From assembly GCA_015680685.1 (NCBI GenBank), contig MNCI01030730.1:78077-142076 (forward strand): a stretch of 64,000 nucleotides of DNA, given 5' to 3'. This DNA is from Gnetum montanum (lineage: Eukaryota; Streptophyta; Gnetopsida; Gnetales; Gnetaceae). The notes under the pieces were generated by a model that was not told the DNA's origin, did no database searches, and saw nothing but the letters and a program-made list of their open reading frames with translations. Both the position numbers and the translations under genes were made by a program. Each line of letters starts with the position of its first letter. The first letter of the stretch is position 1. This document shows positions 52,995 through 63,684 of the stretch, in pieces.

Positions 52995-55400
52995 AGGTTA
53001 GGTTTGGGTGCCTTCCAATTGGGATTGTAGGAGGGTGCTAGTTATACTTGCTCACAGTTCAACTAGAATTTGCAACTAGATGACACTTTGCCTTCTAGAA
53101 GCCACAATCTTAGAGCAATTGTTCCCTTCAAGAAGGTCTAAGTGCTTTTTGGTTGGGATTATGGGAGGATTCTAGTAGCACATCCTTGTAGTTTGCCTAT
53201 ACCTTACTACTAAATGACCCTCTACCTTATGGAAATCATGATATCCAAGCAATTGCTTACAACTAGAAGGTATTAATGCCTTCTAGATGATCTTTAGCCT
53301 TCTGGATGACCCTTCTACTTTCGGTAGCCTCAAATTACAAGTAGTTGTGCCCTTCCAAAAGGGTTGGATGCCTTTCGGTTGGGACTACGGAAGGATGTTA
53401 GTTGCACTTCCTCACATATTAGCTAGAATTTATGACTAGATTACCCTCTACCTTTTGAAAGCCATAATCTCTAAGCAATTGTTCTCTTCCATAAGGTTTG
53501 AGTGCCTTCTGGTAGGGACTATAGGAGGGTGCTAATAGAACATTTTCATAGTTTCTCTAGACCTTATTTTCATATGATTCTCTACCTATTGAAAGCCACA
53601 ATCTCCAAGAAATTATTTGCAACTGAGTCTTAATGCCTTTTAAATGATTTTCAACCTTCTAGATGACCCTCTTTCTTTTGATAGTCTTAAATTACAAGTA
53701 ATTGCTTCTTTTGATAGGTCTAGTGGCCTTCTAATTAGGATAGCGAGAGGGTGCTAGTTGCACTTCCTCGTAGTTCAGCTAGAATTTGCAACCAAATGAT
53801 ACTCTACCTTTCGGAAGCCATAATCTCAGAGCAATTGTTCCCTTCCAAAAGATTTGAATGCCTTTTGGTTAGGACTATATACCTTGCCACTAGATGATCC
53901 TCTACATTTTGAAAGCCACAATCTCCAAGCAATTATTTGCAACTGGAACGTCTTAATGCCTTTTGAATGATCTTGAGCCTTCCAAATGACACTCTTCCTT
54001 CTAGTAACATTAAATTACAAGCAATTGTTCCCTTTTAGAAGGTTTGGGTTCCTTCTAGGTGTGACTATGGGAGACTACTAGTCACACCTCCCTATAGTTT
54101 AACTAGAATTTGCAACCAGATGATCCTCTGCCATCTAGAAGCCATGATCATGGAGAAGTTCTTCCCTTCTAGAAGGTCTGAGTGCCTTCTAGTTAATCTT
54201 TAGCTTTTTGGTTGATCCTCTTCATTCTAGTAGTATTAAATTACAAGCAATTGTTCCATTTTGGAAGGTTTGGGTGCCTTTCAATTGGGATTGCAAGAGG
54301 ATGCTAATCATACTTCCTCACAATTCAACTAGAATTTGCAATTGGATGGCTCTCTACCTTCTAGAAATTACAATCTTGAAGCAATTATTTCCTACTAGAA
54401 GATCTGAGTGCCTTCAAGTTGAAACTACAAGAGAGTTCTTGTAGCACATCCTCGTAGTTTACCTAGACCTTACAACTAGATGATTATCTATCTTCTGGAA
54501 GCCACAATCTTGTAGTAATTATTTTCTTCCAAAAGGTCTAAGTACCTTCTAGTTGATCTTCAGCCTTTTAATTGACCCTCTTCACTCTAGTGGCATCAAA
54601 TTTCAAGCAATTGTTCCCTTTCTGAAGGTCTGAGTGTCTTCCATTTGGGACTGCAGGAGCCTGCTAGTTGCACTTCCTCATAGTTCAACTAGAATTTGCA
54701 ATTGGATGACCCTTTGCCTTTTGAAAGCTACAATCTCAAAGTAATTGTTTCCTACCAAAAGGTCTGAGTGCCTTCCAATTAGTACTATGAGAGGGTGTTA
54801 GTAGCATATCCTTGCAATTTACCTAAACCTTACTGGTGGATGATCCTCTACCTTCCAGGAACCACAATCTTGAAGCAATTATTTGCAAATCGAAAGTCTT
54901 AATGCCTTCCAGATGATTTTCAACCTTCCAAATGACCCTCCTCCTTCCATTAGCCTCAAATTACAAGTAATTGCTCCCTTCTAGAAGGATTGGATGCCTT
55001 CTAGTCGAGATTGAAGGAGGGTGCTAGTCACACTTCCTTGTAGTTTAGCTAGAATTTGCAATTGGATGACACTCTGCCTTTTAGAAGTCACACTCTCAGA
55101 GGAATTTTTCCCTTTCGAAAAGTCTAAGTGCCTATCAACTGGGACTATGGGAGGGTGCTAGTAGCATGCCCTCACAGTTTACCTATACCTTGCTATCGAA
55201 TGACCCTATGCCTTCTAGAAGCCATAAACTTCAAGCAATTATTCAGAACTAAAGGTCTTAATATCATCTGAATGATTATTAGCCTTTCAGATGATCCTCC
55301 TCCTTCTAATAGCATCAAATTATAAATAGTTGTTCCCTTTTGGAAGGTCTGGGTGCCTTTCAATTGGGAATGTGGGATGGTGCTAGTCACACTTTCTCGC
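52995..55400 (+). repeat. Satellite-like array with ~360-bp higher-order unit
   Basis: The A-type subunit start (GTGCCTTCCAATTGGGA, then GGAGGGTGCTAGT) occurs near 53009, 53369, 53730, 54046, 54269, 54629, 54988 and 55349: spacings about 360, 361, 316, 223, 360, 359 and 361. Each full unit is made of an A subunit (~135 bp, with TTCAACTAGAATTTGCAACT), a related B subunit (~130 bp, with AGTAGCACATCCTTGTAGTT) and a shorter C subunit (~92 bp, with GCCTTCTGGATGACCCT and CAAATTACAAGTA). The 316- and 223-bp units have lost parts of B. All subunits share the CCTTCTAGAAG-type word. No coding frame runs through it. Confidence 0.9.
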
Positions 55401-55740
55401 AATTTACAAAAGATGTGAGAATATGTGAGTCGTAGTCTATTATCTCATCATAAGTATCAATTCATGTCAACATGAAACACATTCGTGAGCATGATGATAC
55501 ATTATCCATCTACATCAATAAAAAAATCACATCATACATAACGCATGCCCTCACCAACCACATCATAGGGTTTATAATTACCTAATGAGAACAATGATAA
55601 CCTTGTGCATGGTTTTAATCCTTTCTCTAGCTATAGGTATCACAACAATAATGGAGTAGTTGCTTTATAATAGGATATTATTACAACCCTAGAGTCTACT
55701 ACATGGTTTGGGATGCTCTTGCATAAGTCCAATAGTACCT

Positions 55741-55893
55741 ACTTTATTGAGTGAATAGTGGAATGAGAGGTAAGTAAGTTAGTCGGTAACTACTTTATTA
55801 AGTGAACAGTGAAATGAGAGGTACGTAATTGGGTAGGTAATTACTTTATTAAGTGAACACTAGAATGAGAGGTAAGTAAGTCGGTAGGTAAGG
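55741..55893 (+). repeat. Three tandem 51-bp units
   Basis: ACTTTATT(G/A)AGTGAA begins at 55741, 55792 and 55843, each followed by AATGAGAGGTA(A/C)GTAA and a GTCGGTA or GGGTAGGTA ending. Spacing is exactly 51 bp twice. Confidence 0.9.
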
Positions 55894-55932
55894 GATACTT
55901 TTGAGAAAAAAGTTGAAAAAGCATTGAAAAGC

Positions 55933-56303
55933 TTATTTATTACCTGAAAGGACTACTTGATGGTGGGCGTGACAAAGGGATCCTTGGCAGCAAGCTGTAG
56001 CGGCCTCTAGGAAAGTCGTATCGTTCGAATTCAAGCATTGTTTGCCTGGTCGAACCAACAGACTTTGTGCAAATGCATCCAATTGGGTGAAAATTTTCAT
56101 GCCCCAAATTTGGGGGAAATCAAGCCACCCCACCGTAGGCATGCCACAAAATTTTCCACAAGTGGAAGTGATAGGAATTCAGAAATATTTATCAGAAGCT
56201 GGATCAGATGGTCCACCAACTCTGGAAAGGTATCCCTAGCCAAGGCACGGGAGATTATTTTAAAAGACATGGCCCGGAACCCTGCCCTAGGATCCACCGC
56301 CAT
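55933..56303 (-). pseudogene. Cytochrome P450 pseudogene, middle fragment
   Basis: On the minus strand: GFRAMSFKIISRALARDTFP then ELVDHLIQLLINISEFLSLP and FVACLRW in one frame, then after a 1-base slip WLDFPQIWGMKIFTQLDAFA (56142 down). This follows the P450 pattern of plant families between helices F and G: (F)KELV.E...L.G.FN..DF.P.L.WLD..G....MK.....LDAF. There is one frameshift and stops at both ends. GC content is clearly higher than around it, which marks it as former genic DNA. It belongs with the N-terminal fragment at 57480-57800; a repeat lies between them. Confidence 0.6.
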
Positions 56304-56317
56304 GGTACTGCCACCGC

Positions 56318-56517
56318 TACGGCATCACAGTTCCACGGCCATGGCTCTCTTCTCAAAATCGCGAAGCTTGTTAAAGGATTCAAGTATACGTCAATTCAAA
56401 TAAGTGAATCGGCTACCTACGGCATCATAGTTCCACAGCCATGGCGCTCCTCTCAAAATTGCGAAGCTTGTTAAAAGATTCAATTCTACTTCAATTCAAA
56501 TCAGTGAACCACTGGGA
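56318..56517 (-). repeat. Tandem duplication of 100 bp within the P450 relic
   Basis: GGCATCACAGTTCCACGGCC at 56321 recurs as GGCATCATAGTTCCACAGCC at 56421, and the copies remain similar for about 97 bases (GCGAAGCTTGTTAAAGGATT in both). It lies between the two P450 fragments and the inserted repeat. Confidence 0.85.
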
Positions 56518-56689
56518 TTCAATCTATATGTAAGTTCAGATCAGTGAGCCACTGACCTTGGAAAATGTCAGAAAAAATTACAAATAAATAAAGAACAAAT
56601 TATTCAAAGCAGTGAATGCCAAAAAAATAGAGGTAACTATACTACCAAAAAGAACACAGGTAACTGATATAGGACAGGCTAAGATGATG

Positions 56690-57395
56690 ATTAGGGATAA
56701 AATTTGCAGGGCGCATTTCCTTTCAAAACTTTTTTAGCCTACAATATTTGGAAAGGTTTAAAATAAAAATTACCCTTCATTTGAAAAGGGTGCACCCTAA
56801 ATGGGCTTTTTTATTCTCTGCATTTCTCTTCATAAAGCTAAGATTTACCTTATATTAATATTATATATACTTAAAATAACTACTTTAGCTATATATTTAT
56901 AATATATATCTATTATTTGGCCAAGAGAATCTTATATATTTTACAAATTAATAAAATTGTAAATTAATTCATTAGGAATTGGTATTCATATTGAAAACCA
57001 AAATCAAAATGATTGTACCTTATTCAATAATAATTCTTGTAAAAAGTTCTATTAATTTTTGATAGCCTTTTTTTTCCATGGCATGGACTTTACATTGCAT
57101 TTTTTTACATAGCATTTTTCTCCATCATGGGATCTTACATGGCACACATAACATGAAGGGCAACAAAATACACTCCCCCCTCTCCCCATTGCTTCATCAC
57201 AAGATCTTACGTGATGTGGAGGGCAACAAAATACACTCCCTCTTTCCCCATCAGACCAGATCTATTGACCTTTCAGCCAAAATTATCTATTCATTAAAAT
57301 AAACACTTTGAAGGACGAGAAAGATATTTTCCCCTCACAATGAAAATCACATCAAAAACACCCTTCCAATGATAAGTAAAGGTGCCCTTAAATTT
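56690..57395 (+). repeat. Repeat inserted in the P450 relic (second copy at the window end)
   Basis: Segments 56695-56870 and 57290-57395 match 63685-63860 and 63890-64000. Shared words include AAATTTGCAGGGCGCATTTC, TAAAATAAAAATTACCCTTC and CACTTTGAAGGACGAGAAAG. In this copy about 420 extra bases (56871-57289) split the two segments. They contain a 25-base-type repeat (ACAAAATACACTCCC twice, 57163 and 57226). The element family is unknown. This copy separates the N-terminal and middle P450 parts. Confidence 0.75.
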
Positions 57396-57479
57396 AACCA
57401 ATGGCAATAACCTTGAAATATGCATCATCAATAGGACTAATAAATATATCATGTTGTTGAACATGTCAATAATCAAATA

Positions 57480-57800
57480 CAGACCTTCTTGTGGGTGAGA
57501 AAGTGCTGAGGCACAGCTTTGGAGCCTACCACCAACGTTGACGGTGAGAGGCAAAGGTGACATAATGGCCTCCATAAAAGACATGCTCTGTGTTAACCAG
57601 TGGAGGCCGGCATCATGGGTCTTGAGAAACAAGCATGCAGTCTCCGTGGAAGCGGTTACTATAGTGGAGAAGCTACCCAAATTTACATACATGCTATGGA
57701 AAGCTTGGGTAATTCTGTGTGTCTAAGTTCCTGTTTATGGGCTCGGGCCAACAAAGGAAGGATGCCGAAAACAGGCAAGCCCTTAGGCCCTAGAAGCTTA
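57480..57800 (-). pseudogene. Cytochrome P450 pseudogene, N-terminal fragment
   Basis: On the minus strand: KLLGPKGLPVFGILPLLARA then HKQELRHTELPKLSIA (57799 down), the proline-rich hinge of microsomal P450s (PPGP.GLP..G.L..L). After a short frameshift follows MYVNLGSFSTIVTASTETAC then LFLKTHD (57692 down), the strand and helix region (GP.M.L.LGS.PT.V.SS.E.A..FLKTHD) that is near-diagnostic of plant P450s. The tail continues with a decayed GLHWLTQSMSF and RLQSCASALSHP. The N-terminal membrane anchor upstream is broken by stops. The heme-binding Cys region is nowhere in the window. P450s are heme mono-oxygenases of the ER membrane; substrate cannot be inferred. Confidence 0.7.
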
Positions 57801-57849
57801 GATGATGCTAACGCTGATGCCTATGGCAAATTGCTGTTTCCATGCTATT

Positions 57850-58970
57850 GCTACTGCCACAAGAGAGTATCATCCAGCACATCCCTACCTTTTTTATTAT
57901 CTAAAATGTAATTCAATTGAAACAGTAACTCCACTCCACTGCATTGCCTTTATACCAAAACTTAGTGGTGGTTCTCTTGGGCTCTCTCCATGGTTCAGGG
58001 GCCATGGAACACTCTGAGGCACCTTTGGGTGACTCTCAAGTGTTAGAAAACCCACCCTGGCTTGGTGGTACTAAGGTAGCAACAAGACACCCTCCTATTG
58101 CAACTCTTTTCTAAGTCCTCTTGATTCCCCTCTTCTCCGTGGAGAACTACATGGTCAAGGTTGTGTGTGTGCTTGTTTGTATGTTCGTGTTCTAGAGTTG
58201 GTTACTCTCCATGAGGTGCGTGCATGATCATGTATGTTAAGAAGTTGTGCTTCTACTTGCACTCACTTGTGAGATGTTTGCTTGCTTGAGCAGTATTCCC
58301 CAAGTCTTCCACCCGAGATCCATTGGATCATCGGGAATTCTTTGAGGTCTCGTTATAACATCAAGGCAACGTTGTTACACTTATAGCATATTTATTTAAG
58401 CTGCCTAATGAATCTAATGAAGTAACATTTCACCTACTACATGTCGTGACCCGTGACCGAGCATTTTCACGTGCTGTTACCATGCCACATTATGTTTGTC
58501 GTTGGAGGACACCTTTCTTTTTTGGGGTCTAGACGCGTCCTCTCTATATGTTACTTGGGTGATGGGGTTAATTATTATATTCGAGCCACATATTAAAGTT
58601 TATGAGTGCTTCCAATTTTGACATCGCGCAAATGAAAATCTTGTCAGTACCTTTTAATTTTCACGTTCTGAAGTTTGACTTAGATTGCATACCATGTATG
58701 CATGTCTTTTTTTTCCTTAACCATCATCCATTATCCATAGTTTAAATTTTTTGAAATTTCAAACTATTGCCTCAGTGGATGGGGCCAGGAAAAAAAAACA
58801 AAGTTGCCTCAGACTCAGCAATGATCTTAGATGATTATGGAGACAAGGATTTAAATATTGTTCACTATGTAAAATTGCAAGGCACTTGACAAGGCATTAT
58901 ATTTAATGAAAAAGTAATGCCAAAATTTCTAAGCCCACAATTAAATGTAACATTACTATGAGAACAAGAA
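57850..58970. other. No recognisable gene
   Basis: This is less AT-rich than average (57850-58600), with words such as CCCACCCTGGCTTGGTGG and GTGTGTGTGCTTG, but no coding frame with family resemblance. It may be the decayed 5' flank of the P450 relic. Confidence 0.35.
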
Positions 58971-58974
58971 GGAA

Positions 58975-59560
58975 GAGAGATTACCCATGCCATACATATA
59001 AGTCCTTTCATGAATTTGTGACCTTAGTCCTTCTACTAGGTCCATTAATGGATCACATTTTTTGAACTCATGATTTTGACATGTTACTATAATCACATAT
59101 AATGATTCATTAGTATCCTACTTCCATCCTACTATATTCTTTCTAAGGTTTGTAACTTGGGCATAAAATTGAAATATGATATTGAAATCTTTTAACATGT
59201 CTACCTAACAAGAGATGAGATGGAATTGAATGGAAGAGCTTGATACCATGTTTTATCATGATTAGTAAGTGTGTGGGGAAAAGGATGAAGTTTTTTCTAT
59301 TCACTATTTAACCCTTATTGCTCATAAGATATAATAAATGTTTGAACATAAAGTTATAGATCATTATTTAACTGCCCACTGAATATGGAAATGTTAGGCA
59401 TTACAAACTTTTTGATTTTTCTCTCTATAATGCTTTTAGGTAGAATGAAAAATACTTCATGAATTTGACCTTGGTAGATCCATGAGAATAATGACTTATC
59501 CAAGCCATCAACAACTTCATTTAAATAACTACAGCTTAGGTCCCATGAACAAAGATGCAT
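58975..59560 (-). pseudogene. Gypsy gag fragment F (family of elements B and C)
   Basis: On the minus strand: IKKFVMPNISIFSGQLNNDL (compare MNKIPxFEGGYNADL in B), then after decay VDMLKDFNIIFQFYAQVTNL (compare STMLDLFNDNYQTYSRVSKL), RKNIVGWKxDTNESLYVIIV (compare RKKIQGWKKGSHEPLDATMG), and DLVEGLRSQIHERTYMYGMG (compare HLVDGRRHETRRTLGTYAQG). The order and spacing are the same as in elements B and C. It is the most decayed of the gag copies. No LTR was recognised near it. Confidence 0.6.
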
Positions 59561-59599
59561 GGACCTCTTTCTCCTAGAATCATTTATGTTGTAGTAATG

Positions 59600-62500
59600 G
59601 AAATATCTAGGAGAAGGTCCTACATGCTTTCCAACATGTATGCACTTGTATTCCTACTTTGCAATCATATCATGAAACTCTTACTTTTCATGAGTAGCAT
59701 GCTCTCATTGTTGAGATAAAATGAGTTTGTAATTTGCCAAATTATCCATGTGCATCATGTTATCGTCTTAGTTTGTCTTGGTGAAATTTTATTATGATAG
59801 GAGTGCTAGTCCATGCACAATGTTTTTGAAAGTAATTTGGACCAATTGAGGTTTTTGCTTCAATCTATTTTCATTGCTCAATTAAGCCATGGTTGCTTTG
59901 GTCCTTTATTTCCTAAAAAATCAATAACTTAGGAAAAGAAAAATTAAGAAAATGAAATATCTCTTGGGAGGATGTGTAACAAAAGTTTTTAATATATATG
60001 TGGTCTAATGTAGAAGAAAGAAAATAATTTTATTTATAACATATTAGATCTAATAAATTAGATACAAAAGCTCACTATTTCTCAGCTGCTATTTCAAGTA
60101 GTGTTAAAATGTTGTGTACAAACTTCACTTAAGTTCGCATCATCTTAGAATTGAAAGTGAAAGATGGATTCAACTCACATTTGTAGGTTGGACAGGTCAA
60201 GAGTCCTTGAGGCTAAGTTACATGTGTTTCTTTTATGTGCTATGACTATACATTTAAGACATTATTATAGCAAAAAACTTGTATGATTTGTTTGTAATGC
60301 CTCCATTGGTACTTGGTCAAGTTGTAGAGTCTATCTTTATTTTTCATGAAAATATAATATCTATCCAATAGCTCCTATGTGTCTTTGAACTTAATAAAGA
60401 TTCAAATTTCAATTTTAAATTTCAAAGATAAGATTAACACCCTTATAAATTATCTATGGGATCCTATAAATAACTAATAGAGATGCTGCAAAACTTCAAG
60501 AATTTGGATTTAACCTTGATTTATTAACTCAAAAGGAAGTGGAAAAATAGATGAAAATTATTAATTATGAGCATATAAATTTAAAGAAAAATAGCGTAGC
60601 AAAATTTTATATTACTCACATATATAATTAAAGAAAATTTATTTAATGAAAAAGAGAGATTTTCGCGACCACAAAAAGAAAGTTTTTTAAAAAATTTACT
60701 CATTGTATCATAAAATAATATGTAAAATAACAGTCCCAACAACACTTGTTTCATATTATTCAAACCTTTAGAAATAAATATATTTACACTTGAAGTTTAT
60801 CTATATAATTAATAAAATATTAATATATAATAAATAATATTAAATTTTCCTGAACATATAGCATGCGTCGAAATGAATAATGTTCCTTGCAATCTCATGG
60901 TCTATTGCAAATAGCAAATTCATGTTTATCATATTTTATTATTTATTCACAAAAATAGGTACATGGCTCAAATATCCAAAAAGTGTACAAGGTCTTTGTT
61001 TTACAAAAATACAAAATATATAGAAATTATTTTTCAAGTTTAGAAGGTCCATGTTATATAGAATTTATCTACTTTTCATCCCATGTCTTTCTTCCCAAGA
61101 TTTCTTTACTACTTTGGGCTCTTTGCATTGAAATGCAGGAGGAGTCAACTCCTCAAATAAGCAAGGTTATTATATTTTCCTCTTCATAAAGCATAAAGGT
61201 TCAAAGCCAAAAATCTTAGGTTTTGGGCTAGATAAGGTTTCTAATAAAATATTCAAAAATGTTTTCAAGTCCAAAAATGCCACAAAATTTTCCAAAATGT
61301 TTCAAAATCTACAAATGCCACAAAATATTCCAAAGATCCAAAGGAAATCCAAAAATCCAAAAAAATGTATATTTTATCCAAGCATCTTCAAAGGCTATGT
61401 CTTGGTTACTCTCACTACTAAAGGGACTTATTAACAACTTTTGGAATAACCTCACTACTATCATTGGATGATCCTTGTAACCTCAAACAAGTCATTCATA
61501 GCTAAGTCTTGTCAATAGCCTCACTGCTAATATCCTCAATAGTCAAGGCAAACATATCATCAAAAGGATAGGTCTTAATTATGCCTCATTGCAACTCCAC
61601 TAAACTAAATTGCTCACTACCATGGTCTCAACTAAATCCATAGTCTCACATGAACTTGCAAATAAAAATCTAAGGTAAGAAATCCATTTAATAATCTTTG
61701 CTCTTATGGGGTAGGTTCCATTAAAAAACATTCCACTGCTAGATGTAGAGATGGGAGCATCTAAAAGATTTGAAGCTCCCAAATTGAGTAAAATTGATCA
61801 CATAGATATTATTATTCTAATCCAAAATTTAAAAGATTTCTAAAATGGCCAAAATATATAAAAGCTCAAATTTCACAAAATTCTCACCAAAAATTCATGA
61901 TTTCCAAAACTCCACAAAATTCTTGCAAAATCATATATATGTCATATGGTGAACCAAAAACTATGTTCTTATAAAAAGTTTTTCTAAAATAATCATAAAA
62001 TATTCAAGATGTAGGTTGGCAAAGTTTCCACAATTTTGGAAATTCACCAAAAGACAAAAAATTGGTATGGATAGGATGAAAAGTTTGTTTTTCTTAAAAA
62101 TAGCCTCAAAATGACAAAATCTAGTAGAATCTTGACATAATAATCAAAATCATAGAAGAATAGTAGAAAATTATAATGCATTAAGGAGGAAAAGAAAATG
62201 CATAATAATATAGGATAGTTTCATTAAAAGAACCATAAAATAATTTCTTGTACTTATACTAGCAAAGCTCCCAAAATCTTGTCACCATCTTCCTTTTCTA
62301 TCTAACACTCTCACTTTGTCTTTGTTTCAGTTAACCTGTTGTGCTTGAAACCCTTCTACAAACTATGATGTGATGTATCTAAGACCTCAACCTATTTATA
62401 AGGGAAAGAATAAAATAAATTTGGATCAAATCAAATTGGTTTCAAAATGAAGAAAAAGGTGCAAAGAATGTTTTTCAAGAAAAATGTGATAGAATGTGGT

Positions 62501-63300
62501 TTTGCAAAAATGACAGTTGTAGAAAAACCAGGTGATAGAAAACAAGCAGTGTAGAGGCGGCGGTGATAGTATGTAACATGTATGTATATGTTATAACATA
62601 TATATACATTTTATATAACATATTTTTACACTTTTCTTTTTCGAATGTGAAGGTGCTTTCCAGCATTAACTTTTAAACATCATTTTTATGTATTATTTTT
62701 TTCCATTTTTATTTTCATAAGTGTATTTCTTATTTTTCTCTTTCCCCTAATCCCCTTGCATATAGATATAAATAACATGCACACTGAAACTCAAAAAATC
62801 AAATTCTGTTTGAACCTATAGGATCCTCAACAAGTGCTCTACCAAATTGTATGTTGAAATCTTATCTACAAATTACCTATTATGGTTAGCTAGTTGAAAT
62901 GTCAAAACTTATACTGTATTTTTCAAACTAGAAAATGGCATATTTTGAAAAAAATAACTCCGATTTTAGTAAACCAAGGTTCAAAACCTATATATTAAAA
63001 CATCCTAGATACATTGGCAAGGTTAGATTTTAGAGAGGACATTATCCTAAGGTATGTTCTTAACAAAGCTAATTTATGCAACATTTTATTACACTTAAAA
63101 GTAAACTCCAAATCCTAGTTTAATGACAAAAAGCAATAAGGGATATGATTTGGATAGGATGAGGGTTTAAAATTGCTCCATAAATAGAGTATTATATAAT
63201 CGCATATGCATAGCCAAATGCTTGTAAAGACATAATAACTAATGAAAAGAAAAGCTTCCTTGGGTAATTGGATTTCAACATTTAATTATAAAATATTCAA
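59600..63300. other. AT-rich sequence without recognisable genes
   Basis: No coding frame shows family resemblance. A patch at 61250-61380 and again at 61850-62050 is rich in CCAAAA / CACAAAAT words (for example TGCCACAAAATTTTCCAAAA, then TGCCACAAAATATTCCAAAG). CTATTTATAAGGG near 62391-62403 is TATA-like. Confidence 0.4.
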
Positions 63301-63305
63301 AAGAT

Positions 63306-63520
63306 CTATGATTGAGCTCCAATAGTAATAAAATAAAGGATACAAAATTTTAATAGGTATCCTACCAAGCAGATTGCATTCACTTATATGGAAAACTAAC
63401 AACAACAACAACAATAGTAATAATAACAATAAGTTAATCTATTCAAACACATCTCACAACATTAAAGAAATAATTACATGCATTAAATTAAATAATTAAA
63501 TTTGTACAAATTTCTAGCTT
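63306..63520 (+). repeat. Dispersed repeat, copy 2 (copy 1 at 42041-42240)
   Basis: Same block order as the copy at 42 kb. It includes a short CAA-type microsatellite (AACAACAACAACAACAATAG at about 63396-63415). Confidence 0.7.
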
Positions 63521-63684
63521 GTGGCATGAGGCATCATCTATTTTTAAATTTTTTAAAATAAATGCTAAAAATCAATTAAAGGTAAATATAAAAGCTATTA
63601 GAAATAATATAGGAAGATAATTTATGATTGAAAAATTTGGTTATTGGACCCCAAAAAATATATATGTTAAAAATAAAAATCCCG

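Noticed and set aside
56038-56474. Plus-strand frames over the P450 relic
   Set aside because: The minus strand carries the P450 motifs; the plus-strand frames are shadows made long by the higher GC content.
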